DNA of 64,000 nucleotides, from positions 167,583 to 231,582 of the forward strand of contig NZ_PPHG01000052.1 in assembly GCF_002904295.1 (NCBI RefSeq), in the 5' to 3' direction. The translations under genes were made by a program, and so were the position numbers. Positions 24,867-33,506 of this stretch are shown piece by piece. The notes under the pieces were generated by a model, which saw nothing but the letters and a program-made list of their open reading frames with translations, searched no databases and had not been told where the DNA came from. Within the stretch, counting starts at the first letter, position 1. Every line of letters starts with the position of its first letter. Source of the stretch: Amycolatopsis sp. CA-128772. GTDB lineage: Bacteria; Actinomycetota; Actinomycetes; Mycobacteriales; Pseudonocardiaceae.

Positions 24867-26119
24867 GCCGCCGGCCGGGCGCGGTGCTGGCGCTGCTGGC
24901 GTTCGCGCAGCTGATCATTTCGCTGGACTGCAACATCGTTTACGTGGCGCTGCCGGACATCGGCCGGGAACTCGGGTTCGGCGCGCAGAGCCTGCAGTGG
25001 GTGGTGAGCGCCTACGCCGTGGCCTTCGGCGGGGCGCTCCTGGGAACGACGTGCTGACCAGGGTCAGGGTCGCCGGGAAGAGCAGCGCCCCGCCCAGGCT
25101 CTGACCGGCCCGGGCCGCGAGTGCGAAGACCCGCCGCGGGCCGAACAGGTCGCACGCCCGGCCGCCGAGCACTGGGGTCCCTGCTGGGTGGCGTGCTGAC
25201 GCAGGCGTTCGGCTGGGCGGCGGTGTTCTTCGTGAACGTCCCGCCGGCCGCGGCCGCCGCCGCGCTCGCGTTCCCCCTGCTGGCGGCGGATCCGGCGCGG
25301 CAGCCCGGCCGCCGGTTCGACCTGGGCCGGCGCGCTGACCGCGACGTCCGGCACGACGCTGGTGGTGTTCGCCCTGGTCGAAGGCCCGGAACCGGGCTGG
25401 GCTCTCGGCGCGGGGGCCGGCTTCGCCCTGCTGGGCGCGTTCGCCGCGATCGAACGCCGCAGCCGCGACCCGCTGCTGCCGCCCCGGCTGCTGCGCGACC
25501 GCAACCTCGGGACGGGCGTGGTGGTGACGTTCCTGTACATGGGCACGTTCGGCACGCTGCTGTACTTCCTGACCCGGGTACTTCCAGGGCGTCCACGGCT
25601 ACGGCGCGCTGGCGACCGGCCTGGCGTTCGGCGTCCCGATGCCGGCGATCGCGGCGGGCTCGCAGGCCGCGGGCCGCTTGGCGACCCGCTGCGGAACCCG
25701 CCCGACGCTGGTGGGTTCGCTGGTGGTGGGCGGGGCCGGGGCGGCCTTGCTGGGGCTGTCGATGACTTCGGAAGCGTCTTATGCGGCGCTGGTTCCCGCG
25801 CTGGTGGTGCTGGGCCTGGGCCAGGGCGGGCTACACGCTGATGTTCGGCGCGGCGGCGGCCGGCATCCCGGCGGCGGACCAGGGGGTGGCGTCCGGAGTG
25901 GCGTCGACGGCCCAGCAGGTCGGCGGTTCGGTGGGGCTCGCGGTGTTCGTGGCGGTGGCCGACGCGGGCACGCACGGCCTTTCCGGCGAGGCCCTGCGAC
26001 TGGCCACTGTGGACGGACTGCGGACGGCGGTTCTGCTGGCGGCGGCGGGGATCGCGGTGACAGCGGTGGCGGCTTTGCGCTTCCGCGGCAGGCTCCGGAA
26101 CGCGGTGGTGGCTGCCTGA
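24863..26119 (+). pseudogene. MFS transporter, rearranged and frameshifted
   Basis: The intact parts belong to a DHA-type major facilitator exporter: LIISLDCNIVYVALPDIGRE at the start, then LGSLLGGVLTQAFGWAAVF and so on to a TGA at 26119. Between 25043 and 25172 the next section (LLGGRACDLFGPRRVFALA joined to ARAGQSLGGALLFPATL) is found on the opposite strand, so 130 bp are inverted in place and about 45 residues are missing. Three extra G's, in GGG runs at 25324-25326, 25576-25578 and 25828-25830, each shift the frame by +1 and are exactly 252 bp apart. No full-length product can be made. Decay or an assembly artefact are both possible. Confidence 0.85.
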
Positions 26120-26182
26120 GCAGCCCCCGATTTCCACGCTAGCGGAAGGCACCGACAGTTCCGGCGCCGTGCTCACCCGGCC

Positions 26183-26297
26183 GGCGCCCCAATGTGGCGT
26201 TCGGTGCATCCAACGCACCCAATGTGGCGTTCGGTGCGTCCAACGCACCCAAAGCGGCGTTCGGTGCATCCCACGCACTCAACGCCACATTGGGGCG
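26183..26297. repeat. 30-bp tandem repeat x3 closed by an inverted copy (element A2)
   Basis: Units starting at 26191, 26221 and 26251 have the same 30-bp sequence as element A1 at 5371, with a few substitutions, and CGCCACATTGGGGCG at 26283-26297 is the inverted closing copy. It lies between the convergent MFS remnant and the second MFS gene, as A1 lies between convergent genes. Confidence 0.85.
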
Positions 26298-26314
26298 TTT
26301 TGGGCGGCGGGTGC

Positions 26315-26355
26315 GCGGAAGGACCACCATCCCCCAGCGATGGTGGTCCTTCCGC
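26315..26355. terminator. Bidirectional hairpin terminator
   Basis: GCGGAAGGACCACCAT (26315-26330) and ATGGTGGTCCTTCCGC (26340-26355) form a perfect 16-bp stem with a 9-nt loop, 10 nt from the stop of the minus-strand MFS gene and downstream of the plus-strand MFS remnant. No clear T-run follows. Confidence 0.85.
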
Positions 26356-26364
26356 CTTTCCCGA

Positions 26365-27822
26365 TCAGTCCGCGAGCGCGAGCAGGTCCTCTTCCACGAC
26401 CGGCTTTTCGGCCGGCTGCTTCCGGGCCGCCAGGCCGCTGATCGCGACCAGCAGGCCCAGCACCGCGATCCCGGTGACCACGCTCAACGCCGGCGTCAGG
26501 CCGGTCAGCAACGCGGCCGGGGACGCCTCGCGGCCGCCGTTGGCGGTCAGGACCGCCGTCACCACCGCCAGGCCGATCGCGCCGCCCACCTGCAGGGACG
26601 TGTTCAGCAGGCCGCCCGCCAGGCCCTGCTCGTCGTCCGAGATGCCCGCCGTGGCTTGGATGTTCAGCGACGAGAACGCCAGCGTGAAGCCGATGCCGAG
26701 CAGGACCATGCTCGGCAGCACGCTGCCCGCGTACCCCGAGTGCTCGTCGATGCGCAGGAACAGCGCGTAGCCGATGACGTGCGCGACCACGCCCGCGAAG
26801 ATCGTGCGGGGCGTGCCCACGCGGTCGATCAGCGGCTCGATGCGCGGCGAACCGAACGCCACGATCAGCGCCGCCGGCAGGAAGCCGAGCGCCGTCTGCA
26901 GCGCCGACCAGCCCAGGACCCGCTGCAGGTACAGCATCACGACGAACTGGAAGCCGATGTACGCGCCGAAGAACAGCGCGCCGCCGAGGTTCGCGCGGGC
27001 CAGCCGGCCGGAGCGCAGGATGCCCAGGCGCAGCAACGGGTGGCGGCTGCGCTTCTCGATCACCACGAACGTCACCAGCAGCGCCAGCGCGACGGCGAAC
27101 GTGATCAGCGTGCGCGGGGCGGCCCAGCCGACCTCCGGCGCCTCGACCACGCCGAACACCAGCAGCAGCGAACCGGCCGCGCCGGTGATGGCGCCCGGGA
27201 AGTCGTAGCCGCCGCCGGTTTCGGCGCGGTACGACGGGATCAGCTTCCACGCCGCGACCAGCGCCACCAGGGCGATCGGGGCGGGCAGCAGGAACGTCCA
27301 GCGCCAGCCGACCTCGGTCAGCAGGCCGGAGAACACCAGGCCGGCGGAGTAGCCGCTGGCGCCGAACACGGCGAAGATGCTGATCGCCTTGTTGCGGGCC
27401 GGGCCCTCCTGGAACGTCGTGGTGATGATGGACAGCGCGGCCGGCGCCGTGAACGCGGCGGCCAGGCCCTTGATGAACCGGCTCGCGATGAGCAGGGCGC
27501 CGTCGTCGACGAGGCCGCCGAGCAGCGAGGCGAGCGCGAAGATCGCGACGGCGACGAGGAACACGCGCCGGCGGCCGAGCAGGTCGGCGGTGCGGCCGCC
27601 GAGCAGCAGCAGCCCGCCGTAGCCGAGCACGTAGCCGCTGACGACCCATTGCAGCGCGTTGGTGGACAGGCCGAGGTCGGCCTGGATGGCCGGGAGCGCG
27701 ACGCCGACCATCGACACGTCGAGCGCGTCGAGGCCGATGACGATCGAAACGGTGAGCAGGACACCCCAGAGACGTGCATCCCACCGGGTCGAGGTGGTGG
27801 ACAAGGACACGGAAGAGCTCAT
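26365..27822 (-). CDS. DHA2-type MFS multidrug exporter
   Basis: A 485-residue transporter with about 14 predicted helices, typical of drug:H+ antiporter family 2. Landmarks are VSIVIGLDALDVSMVGVALP (helix 1), LGYGGLLLLGGRTADLLGRRR (motif A) and SAGLVFSGLLTEVGWRWTFL (motif C region). It probably exports a toxic or antibiotic compound. It is divergent from a MarR regulator. TAATGT lies 7 nt upstream of the ATG (leaderless) inside operator 1, so repressor binding should block transcription. Confidence 0.92.
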   Translation of the reverse strand: MSSSVSLSTTSTRWDARLWGVLLTVSIVIGLDALDVSMVGVALPAIQADLGLSTNALQWVVSGYVLGYGGLLLLGGRTADLLGRRRVFLVAVAIFALASLLGGLVDDGALLIASRFIKGLAAAFTAPAALSIITTTFQEGPARNKAISIFAVFGASGYSAGLVFSGLLTEVGWRWTFLLPAPIALVALVAAWKLIPSYRAETGGGYDFPGAITGAAGSLLLVFGVVEAPEVGWAAPRTLITFAVALALLVTFVVIEKRSRHPLLRLGILRSGRLARANLGGALFFGAYIGFQFVVMLYLQRVLGWSALQTALGFLPAALIVAFGSPRIEPLIDRVGTPRTIFAGVVAHVIGYALFLRIDEHSGYAGSVLPSMVLLGIGFTLAFSSLNIQATAGISDDEQGLAGGLLNTSLQVGGAIGLAVVTAVLTANGGREASPAALLTGLTPALSVVTGIAVLGLLVAISGLAARKQPAEKPVVEEDLLALAD

Positions 27823-27830
27823 GGCGGCGA

Positions 27831-27854
27831 CATTACATGCACGCGCATCTAATG
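27831..27854. promoter_or_regulatory. MarR operator 1
   Basis: Imperfect palindrome CATTACATGC-ACGC-GCATCTAATG (9 of 10 arm positions match). It overlaps the -10 box TAATGT of the exporter gene, as expected for a repressor site. Confidence 0.75.
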
Positions 27855-27860
27855 TCCAAG

Positions 27861-27884
27861 CATTAAATGCGTTTGCATCTGATG
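27861..27884. promoter_or_regulatory. MarR operator 2
   Basis: Second palindrome of the same pattern, CATTAAATGC-GTTT-GCATCTGATG, centred exactly 30 bp from operator 1 and upstream of the regulator's own -10 box TAAGTT (27896-27901). This suggests autoregulation. Confidence 0.75.
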
Positions 27885-27908
27885 CCCCTGCATGCTAAGT
27901 TGGTCGCC

Positions 27909-28286
27909 GTGAGCGACGTCGCTGGTGAGCAGGGTCTGGTCCAGGAGTGGCACGAGCTGCTGGCCCGCTACTCGGCCGTGTTCAGCACGCTGGAGTGCCG
28001 CCTGCAGGAGCGCCACGGCATCGGCGCGAACGAGTTCGAGGCCCTCGAGCGCCTCGCGACCTGCGACTTCAAGTGCCGTTCGGCCGACCTCACCGGCGCC
28101 ATCCACCTCAGCCAGAGCGCCACGTCGAGGCTGGTCGCCCGCCTGGAGAAGGAGGGCTTGGTCGAGCGCGCCCTGTGCGAGCTGGACCGGCGCGGCATCT
28201 TCGTGACGATCACCGACGCGGGCCGGGAGAAGTACCTCGCGGCCAAGCAGACGCACCGCGAGGTACTGGCGGAAACCCTGGGCTAG
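27909..28286 (+). CDS. MarR-family transcriptional regulator
   Basis: A 125-residue winged-helix protein: GIGANEFEALERLATCDF, recognition helix region HLSQSATSRLVARLEKEGLVER, and wing CELDRRGIFVTITDAGREK. It probably represses the divergent MFS exporter and itself through the two palindromes at 27831-27884, and is released by the exporter's substrate. The GTG at 27909 is 7 nt after TAAGTT, which favours this start over an upstream ATG at 27867 that lies inside operator 2. Its TAG stop shares the CTAG at 28283-28286 with the convergent protease gene. Confidence 0.9.
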   Translation: MSDVAGEQGLVQEWHELLARYSAVFSTLECRLQERHGIGANEFEALERLATCDFKCRSADLTGAIHLSQSATSRLVARLEKEGLVERALCELDRRGIFVTITDAGREKYLAAKQTHREVLAETLG

Positions 28287-29614
28287 CCCACCGGGCCCTC
28301 GACCGTCTTCACCCGGAGCTGCCGCTCACCACCGCCGGCGCCGGTCACCGTGAGGGTCAGCTGGTCGCCCGGGTGGTGGGTGTCCATCACGTTCGTCAAC
28401 GCGGTCGCCGAGGCGGTCGGCCTGCCGTCGATTGCCGTGATCACGTCGCCGGCCGTCAAGCCGCCCTTCTGGGCCGGGCCGCGCTGGACGACCTCGCGGA
28501 CCCTCGCCCCGCCCTGGCCGTCCGATACCGAGACGCCGATGAACGCCGTCTTGCCGATGTGGATCTTGTCCGAGGCCGTGCCCGCGACGATCTCGTGGGC
28601 GATGTCGACGGCCTGGTTGATCGGGATGGCGAAACCCTGGCCGGCGCCGCCGCTGCGGCGGCCGTTCAGCTGGTAGCCGGTCGACGCGGCCGTGTCCACG
28701 CCGATGACCTGGGCGTCCGCGTTGACCAGCGGGCCGCCGGAGTCGCCCGACTCGATGTTCGCCCGGACCTGGATCAGCCCGGTGAGCTGCTCGGACGAGC
28801 CGCTGGACTCGTCGGAGGCGGTGATCGACTGGTCCAGCGCCGTCACCGTGCCCGGCGCGGGCACCGGGTCGCCGCCGCGGCCGCCGGCGTTGCCGAGGCC
28901 GAGGATCTGGTCGCCGACCTCGACCTTCGACGAGTCGCCGATGGTCGCGGTGGGCAGCCCGGACGCGCCGCGCAGCTGGATGACGGCAACGTCCTCGGTG
29001 CGGTCGTAGCCGACCACCTCCGCCTGGTACGTGTCGCCGGTGCCGATGCTGGTGACCTTGATGCTGGTCGCGCCGGCCACGACGTGGTTGTTGGTGAGCA
29101 CCTCGCCGTCGGCGGTGAGCACGATGCCGGTGCCCGCCGCGGCCGCGCCCTGCAGCCCGAGCTCGGTGGTGATGTTCACGATGGCCGGGTTGACCTTCGC
29201 CGACACGGCGTCGACGTCGAGTACCGTCTTCGCCTCGCTGGGCTGCCCGGAGAAGCCGAAGTTCTGGTTGCCGCCCGCGGTGGGGGCGCCCGCCCCGGAG
29301 ATCAGGTGCCCGATCCCCAGCCCGGCGACGACGGCCAGCGCGATCGCCACGACGGCGACGCTCAGCGCGCGCAGCGGGTGCCGCCGGCGCGGCGGCGGCC
29401 GGTAGGCGGGTTGGGGGTAGGCGTAGATCGGCTGCGGGTACGGCGGGTACGGGCGTCCCCACTGGTCACGGGGCTGGTCGTACTGGTGCTGGTGGTGGCC
29501 CCGGTGGTCCTGCGGGTAACCGTTCGGGCCGTAGTAGTCCGGCGAGTAGCCGCCCTGGCCGTAGCCGTACGGGTACTCGCCGCCGCCCTGCGGTCCTCGG
29601 TCGTACTCGCTCAT
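28283..29614 (-). CDS. HtrA/DegP-type trypsin-like serine protease with PDZ domain
   Basis: A 443-residue S1C protease. The N-terminal ~70 residues are a cytoplasmic Tyr/Pro/Gly-rich tail (GGGEYPYGYGQGGYSPDYYG). One membrane helix follows (SVAVVAIALAVVAGLGIGHLI), then the protease domain with triad His177 (NNHVVAG), Asp208 (EDVAVIQL) and Ser292 (GDSGGPL), and a C-terminal PDZ domain (FIGVSVSDG ... GLTAGDVITAIDGRP). It acts outside the membrane in protein quality control. The ATG at 29614 has GGAG upstream. A 10-bp inverted repeat at 29649-29685 lies in its promoter region. Confidence 0.93.
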   Translation of the reverse strand: MSEYDRGPQGGGEYPYGYGQGGYSPDYYGPNGYPQDHRGHHQHQYDQPRDQWGRPYPPYPQPIYAYPQPAYRPPPRRRHPLRALSVAVVAIALAVVAGLGIGHLISGAGAPTAGGNQNFGFSGQPSEAKTVLDVDAVSAKVNPAIVNITTELGLQGAAAAGTGIVLTADGEVLTNNHVVAGATSIKVTSIGTGDTYQAEVVGYDRTEDVAVIQLRGASGLPTATIGDSSKVEVGDQILGLGNAGGRGGDPVPAPGTVTALDQSITASDESSGSSEQLTGLIQVRANIESGDSGGPLVNADAQVIGVDTAASTGYQLNGRRSGGAGQGFAIPINQAVDIAHEIVAGTASDKIHIGKTAFIGVSVSDGQGGARVREVVQRGPAQKGGLTAGDVITAIDGRPTASATALTNVMDTHHPGDQLTLTVTGAGGGERQLRVKTVEGPVG

Positions 29615-29648
29615 GCACAGCTCCAGCTCTCGACCAGCCTCCGGCCCA

Positions 29649-29685
29649 CACCAGGAAACGCCCCAATCCTGAGAATTTCCTGGTG
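29649..29685. promoter_or_regulatory. Inverted repeat CACCAGGAAA-N17-TTTCCTGGTG
   Basis: Perfect 10-bp arms located 35-71 bp upstream of the htrA-like start. It is a candidate operator for envelope-stress control. Confidence 0.5.
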
Positions 29686-29725
29686 CGCTTCCATGGACTT
29701 GCTGTGGATTACCCGTTCGGGAGCC

Positions 29726-29765
29726 GGAGGTGACCGGAGGTGACCGGACGTGACCGGCGTTACCG
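29726..29765. repeat. 10-bp tandem repeat GGAGGTGACC
   Basis: Two exact and two degenerate copies (29726, 29736, 29746, 29756) end at the stop codon of the dimethylglycine dehydrogenase-like gene. The significance is unknown; slippage is a simple origin. Confidence 0.6.
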
Positions 29766-32186
29766 CCGGATCCGTTCCATGCCGGGGTCGACCAGTGGCT
29801 CGGCGGCCACGGTGGCCGCGACCCGGCGGCCGAAGTACTCGATCTCCACGCTGCTGCCGACGTCCGCCGACGCCGGGAGCCACGCGTAGGCGATCGGACG
29901 GCCCACCGTGTACCCGTACGCGGCACTCGTGACGTACCCGGCGGCCACGCCGTCGACGAACACCGGTTCCTTGCCCAGCACGACCGTGCGGCCGTCGTCG
30001 ATCGTCAGGCACCGCAACCGGCGTGCCGGCGTCCGGCCCTCGATCGCGGTCCGCCCCAGGAAGTCACCCTTCGCCAGGCGCACCGCGAAGCCGACGCCGG
30101 CCTCGTACGGGTCGTGCTCGGTGGTCATTTCGGTGCCCCACAGCCGGTAACCCTTCTCCAGCCGCAGGCTGTTGAACGCCGCCCGCCCGGCCGCGATCAC
30201 GCCCAGGGGCTGCCCGGCCGCCCACAACGCGTCCCACAGCCGCAGGCCGTTGTCCGCGCCGGTGTAGATTTCCCAGCCCAGTTCACCCACATAGGACAGT
30301 CGCATCGCAACCACCGGCACGCCGGCGATCCGCGCCCTGCGCGCCCGGAAGTACTTCAGGCCGGCGTGCGAGAAGTCCTCATGGGACAGTGGCTGCACGA
30401 GGTCCCGTGCCAGCGGGCCCCAGACGCCGATGCAGCACGTCCCGCCGGTGATGTCCCGGACCTGCACGCCGGCCGGTGCGTGCTTGACGAAGTGGTCGAC
30501 GTCGATGTTCCCGTTGAGGCCGACCTGGAACACCTCCGGCTCCAGGCGGGCCACCGTGACGTCGCTGCGCACGCCACCCGCGGCATCGAGCATCAGCGTG
30601 TACGTCACCGACCCGACCGACTTGTCGAGCTGGTTGGTGGTCAGCGACTGCAGCAGCTCCAGCGATCCCGGCCCGCTGATCTCGACCCGCTTCAACGGAG
30701 TCATGTCGTACAGCGCGACACCGTTGCGCGTGTGCCACGCCTCGGCGGCCACGATCGGCGAGTGGAACTGCGCCGACCACGCGTCCCGCGCCGGTGGGAG
30801 CGCGTCGTGCGGGAGCTTCTTCAGCAACGGCGCGTTGGCCTCGAACCAGTGCGGCCGCTCCCAGCCGCCCGCCTCCAGGAACACCGCGCCCAGCTCGCGC
30901 TGCCGCGCGTGGAACGGCGTCACCCGCAGGTCGCGCGGGGACAGCTTGGGCTGCAACGGGTGCAGGATGTCGTAGACCTCGACGAAGTTCTGCTGCGCCG
31001 TCTCGCGCACGTACGACGGCGCGAGCTGGACCTCCTCGAAGCGGTGGACGTCGATGTCGTGGGTGTCCACTTCCGCATGCCCGTCGACGAGCAGCTGGGC
31101 GACGGCCTTGGCGATGCCCGCGGAGTGCGTCACCCAGATCGCCTCGGCCAGCCAGAATCCGCGGACGTCGGCCGACTCGCCGACCAGCGACTGGCCGTCC
31201 GGGGTGAAGGAGAAAATTCCGTTGAAGCCCTCTTCGACCTTGGTCGCGCCCAGCGCGGGCAGCAGCAGCTTGCTCTCCTCCCACGACGGCGCGAAGTCGT
31301 CCTCGGTGAAGGGCAGCATCGACGGCATGGCCGTCCCGCAGACCGTCGGATCCAGAGTGGACTCGTCGACCGGCATCGGCCGGTGCGCGTAGGAGCCGAT
31401 GCCGAGCCGGTCGACGTGCTCGCGGAAGTACAGGTCCTGGTCCTGGTGCCGCAGGATCGGCAGGCTCGCCTCGATTTCCTCGGTGTTGCGGCCGGCGAGT
31501 TCCGCGACCTGCCCGGTCGTCACGTACTGGTGGGCCAGCGGCAGCAGCGGGACGTCCATACCCACCATCGCGCCGATTTCGCGGCCCCAGAACCCCGCGC
31601 ACGAGACGACGACGTCGGCGGGGAAGTCGCCCTGGTCGGTCCGGACGCCGGTGACGCGCCCGCGGTCGGTCAGAACGTCGGTCACCTTCGTGGACCCGAT
31701 GAACCGGGCCCCGCGCGAACCCGCCCGCGCGGCCAGCACCTCGACGGCTTTCACGGCCCGCGCGAGCCCGTCGGTGGGGACGTGCAGCGCGCCGAAGATC
31801 CGTGAACCGTCCAGGAGCGGCCACCGCTCGACGCACTCGGCCGCGTCGATCAGCCGGCCGGGCACGCCCCACGACGTCGCCCAGCCGTGCTTGCGCTTGA
31901 GGTCCTCCCAGCGCGCCGGGGTGGTCGCCACCTCCATCCCGCCGACCTGGAGGAAGCAGTCCAGGCTCAGCAGCTTTTCGACGGTGTAGCGAGCGAAGTC
32001 CGTCATCGCCTTGGAGGGGTTGGTCTGGAACACCAGGCCGGGCGCGTGCGAAGTGGAGCCGCCGGTGCGCGGCAGCGGGCCCCGGTCGAGCACGGTGACG
32101 TCGGTCCAGCCGCGGGCGGTCAGCTCGTCGGCGAGGTTCGCGCCGACGATGCCGGCGCCGATGATCACGACCTTCGGTGCACTCAT
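29760..32186 (-). CDS. FAD-dependent dimethylglycine/sarcosine dehydrogenase-like enzyme with GcvT domain
   Basis: An 808-residue enzyme. Residues ~5-380 form a DAO-type FAD domain (KVVIIGAGIVGANLADEL, with His47 in GSTSHAPG at the position of the covalent FAD histidine). A linker domain follows, and residues ~440-800 are the folate-binding GcvT/aminomethyltransferase domains (HTRNGVALYDMTPLKRVEISG, FNSLRLEKGYRLWGTEMT). It should oxidise dimethylglycine (or another N-methyl glycine) to sarcosine, passing the methyl group to tetrahydrofolate. The ATG at 32186 has GAAGGAG. It is the last gene of the sox-purU operon, 13 nt after purU. Confidence 0.88.
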   Translation of the reverse strand: MSAPKVVIIGAGIVGANLADELTARGWTDVTVLDRGPLPRTGGSTSHAPGLVFQTNPSKAMTDFARYTVEKLLSLDCFLQVGGMEVATTPARWEDLKRKHGWATSWGVPGRLIDAAECVERWPLLDGSRIFGALHVPTDGLARAVKAVEVLAARAGSRGARFIGSTKVTDVLTDRGRVTGVRTDQGDFPADVVVSCAGFWGREIGAMVGMDVPLLPLAHQYVTTGQVAELAGRNTEEIEASLPILRHQDQDLYFREHVDRLGIGSYAHRPMPVDESTLDPTVCGTAMPSMLPFTEDDFAPSWEESKLLLPALGATKVEEGFNGIFSFTPDGQSLVGESADVRGFWLAEAIWVTHSAGIAKAVAQLLVDGHAEVDTHDIDVHRFEEVQLAPSYVRETAQQNFVEVYDILHPLQPKLSPRDLRVTPFHARQRELGAVFLEAGGWERPHWFEANAPLLKKLPHDALPPARDAWSAQFHSPIVAAEAWHTRNGVALYDMTPLKRVEISGPGSLELLQSLTTNQLDKSVGSVTYTLMLDAAGGVRSDVTVARLEPEVFQVGLNGNIDVDHFVKHAPAGVQVRDITGGTCCIGVWGPLARDLVQPLSHEDFSHAGLKYFRARRARIAGVPVVAMRLSYVGELGWEIYTGADNGLRLWDALWAAGQPLGVIAAGRAAFNSLRLEKGYRLWGTEMTTEHDPYEAGVGFAVRLAKGDFLGRTAIEGRTPARRLRCLTIDDGRTVVLGKEPVFVDGVAAGYVTSAAYGYTVGRPIAYAWLPASADVGSSVEIEYFGRRVAATVAAEPLVDPGMERIRR

Positions 32187-32199
32187 GGCGGAACTCCTT

Positions 32200-33042
32200 C
32201 TACCGGAACACAACAGTGCTGTTGCCGTTGAGCAGGACACGGCGTGCACAGTGCCAGCGGACCGCACGCGAGAGGGCGAGGGCCTCGGCGTCGCGGCCGA
32301 CGGTCACCAGCTCGCGCGGCGAGTACGTGTGGTCGACGCGCTGGACCTCCTGCTCGATGATCGGGCCCTCGTCGAGGTCGGGGGTGACGTAGTGCGCGGT
32401 CGCGCCGACGTACTTGACGCCGCGGTCGTAGGCCTGGTGGTAGGGCTTGGCGCCCTTGAAGCCGGGCAGGAACGAGTGGTGGATGTTGATCGCGCGGCCT
32501 TCGAGCTTCTGGCACAGCTCGTTGGACAGCACCTGCATGTAGCGGGCGAGCACGATCAGGTCCACTTCGTACTCCCCGATCAGGTCGAGCAGCCGTTGCT
32601 CGGCCTCCGGTTTGGTGTCCGGCGTGACCGGGACGTGCACGAACGGCACGCCGGCCGCCTCGGCCATCGGCCGCAGGTCTTCGTGATTCGAGACGACGAC
32701 CGCGATCTCCGCGCCGAGTCCGCCGGCACGCCAGCGGAACAGCAGGTCGTTGAGGCAGTGGCCGAACTTCGACACCATCACGAGGACCCGCGGTGGCGTC
32801 CCGTCGGAGACGCCGAACTCCATGCCGAAGTCCCCGGCCACCGGGGCGAACGCGCGGATCAGGTCGTCCACTGTGGTCGGTTCGGTGCAGGTGAACGACG
32901 TGCGCAGGAACAGCGAGCCGCGGACGTCGTCGTCGAACTGCTGGTGCTCGACGATGTCGCAGCCCTGCCCGACGAGGAACGTCGTGACGGCGTGCACGAT
33001 GCCCGCGCGTTCGGGACACTTGAGGGTCAGGGTGAAGGTCAC
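32200..33042 (-). CDS. purU: Formyltetrahydrofolate deformylase
   Basis: A 280-residue enzyme that hydrolyses 10-formyl-THF to formate and THF. An N-terminal ACT domain (FTLTLKCPERAGIVHAVTTFL) precedes the formyltransferase-like domain with VVVSNHEDLRPMAEAAGVPF and the catalytic Asn/His/Asp set in INIHHSFLPGFKGAKPYHQAY and YVTPDLDEGPII. In a sarcosine-oxidase operon it recycles the one-carbon units released by demethylation. The GTG at 33042 overlaps the soxG stop (GTGA). Confidence 0.95.
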   Translation of the reverse strand: MTFTLTLKCPERAGIVHAVTTFLVGQGCDIVEHQQFDDDVRGSLFLRTSFTCTEPTTVDDLIRAFAPVAGDFGMEFGVSDGTPPRVLVMVSKFGHCLNDLLFRWRAGGLGAEIAVVVSNHEDLRPMAEAAGVPFVHVPVTPDTKPEAEQRLLDLIGEYEVDLIVLARYMQVLSNELCQKLEGRAINIHHSFLPGFKGAKPYHQAYDRGVKYVGATAHYVTPDLDEGPIIEQEVQRVDHTYSPRELVTVGRDAEALALSRAVRWHCARRVLLNGNSTVVFR

Positions 33043-33506
33043 GAGACGTACTCCAGGCTCGCGTCGGCCAGCCAAGCCTTGAAGTAGTCCGAAAAGGACT
33101 GCCGCACGAGGATCGTGTAGCCCTCTTCCCGGACCATGAGCACGATCCCGGTCCGCGCCAGCAGGGTCTGCACGCAGGTACCCGGCGGCGCCACCTCCAG
33201 GTCGATCGAGCAGCCGTGCGCCAGCACGTCGGCCGCGTGCGACCCGGTGAGCCGCACGACGTTGCGCTGCGCCGACACATCCACGACGGCGGCACTTCCC
33301 CGTGAAAGTGCCGCTTCCAGCTCGGCCTGGCGGCCGGGTTCGGCGAGCACCAGGTACTCGTCGGGGCCCATCCACAGGACGTCGGCGCCGCTGCCGCTGG
33401 TGAAGGTGCACGGGTCCGGCAAGGGGACGCCGAGCAAGGTCTGCCCGCCGCGGAGGCGGACGGTGAGCTGGGTGCGGAACGGTTCGTCGACCGCGTCAAC
33501 CGTCAC
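33039..33506 (-). CDS. soxG: Sarcosine oxidase gamma subunit
   Basis: A 155-residue small subunit of heterotetrameric sarcosine oxidase, resembling a shortened GcvT fold: LWMGPDEYLVLAEPG, VVDVSAQRNVVRLTGSHAADVLAHG and IVLMVREEGYTILVRQSFSDY. It completes the tetrahydrofolate-side assembly with SoxA. The GTG at 33506 follows AAGGAG and overlaps the end of soxA by 11 bp. Confidence 0.93.
   Translation of the reverse strand: MTVDAVDEPFRTQLTVRLRGGQTLLGVPLPDPCTFTSGSGADVLWMGPDEYLVLAEPGRQAELEAALSRGSAAVVDVSAQRNVVRLTGSHAADVLAHGCSIDLEVAPPGTCVQTLLARTGIVLMVREEGYTILVRQSFSDYFKAWLADASLEYVS

Noticed and set aside
26194..27852. Long plus-strand frame opposite the MFS exporter
   Set aside because: Gln/Arg/His-rich shadow of the transporter gene on the other strand.
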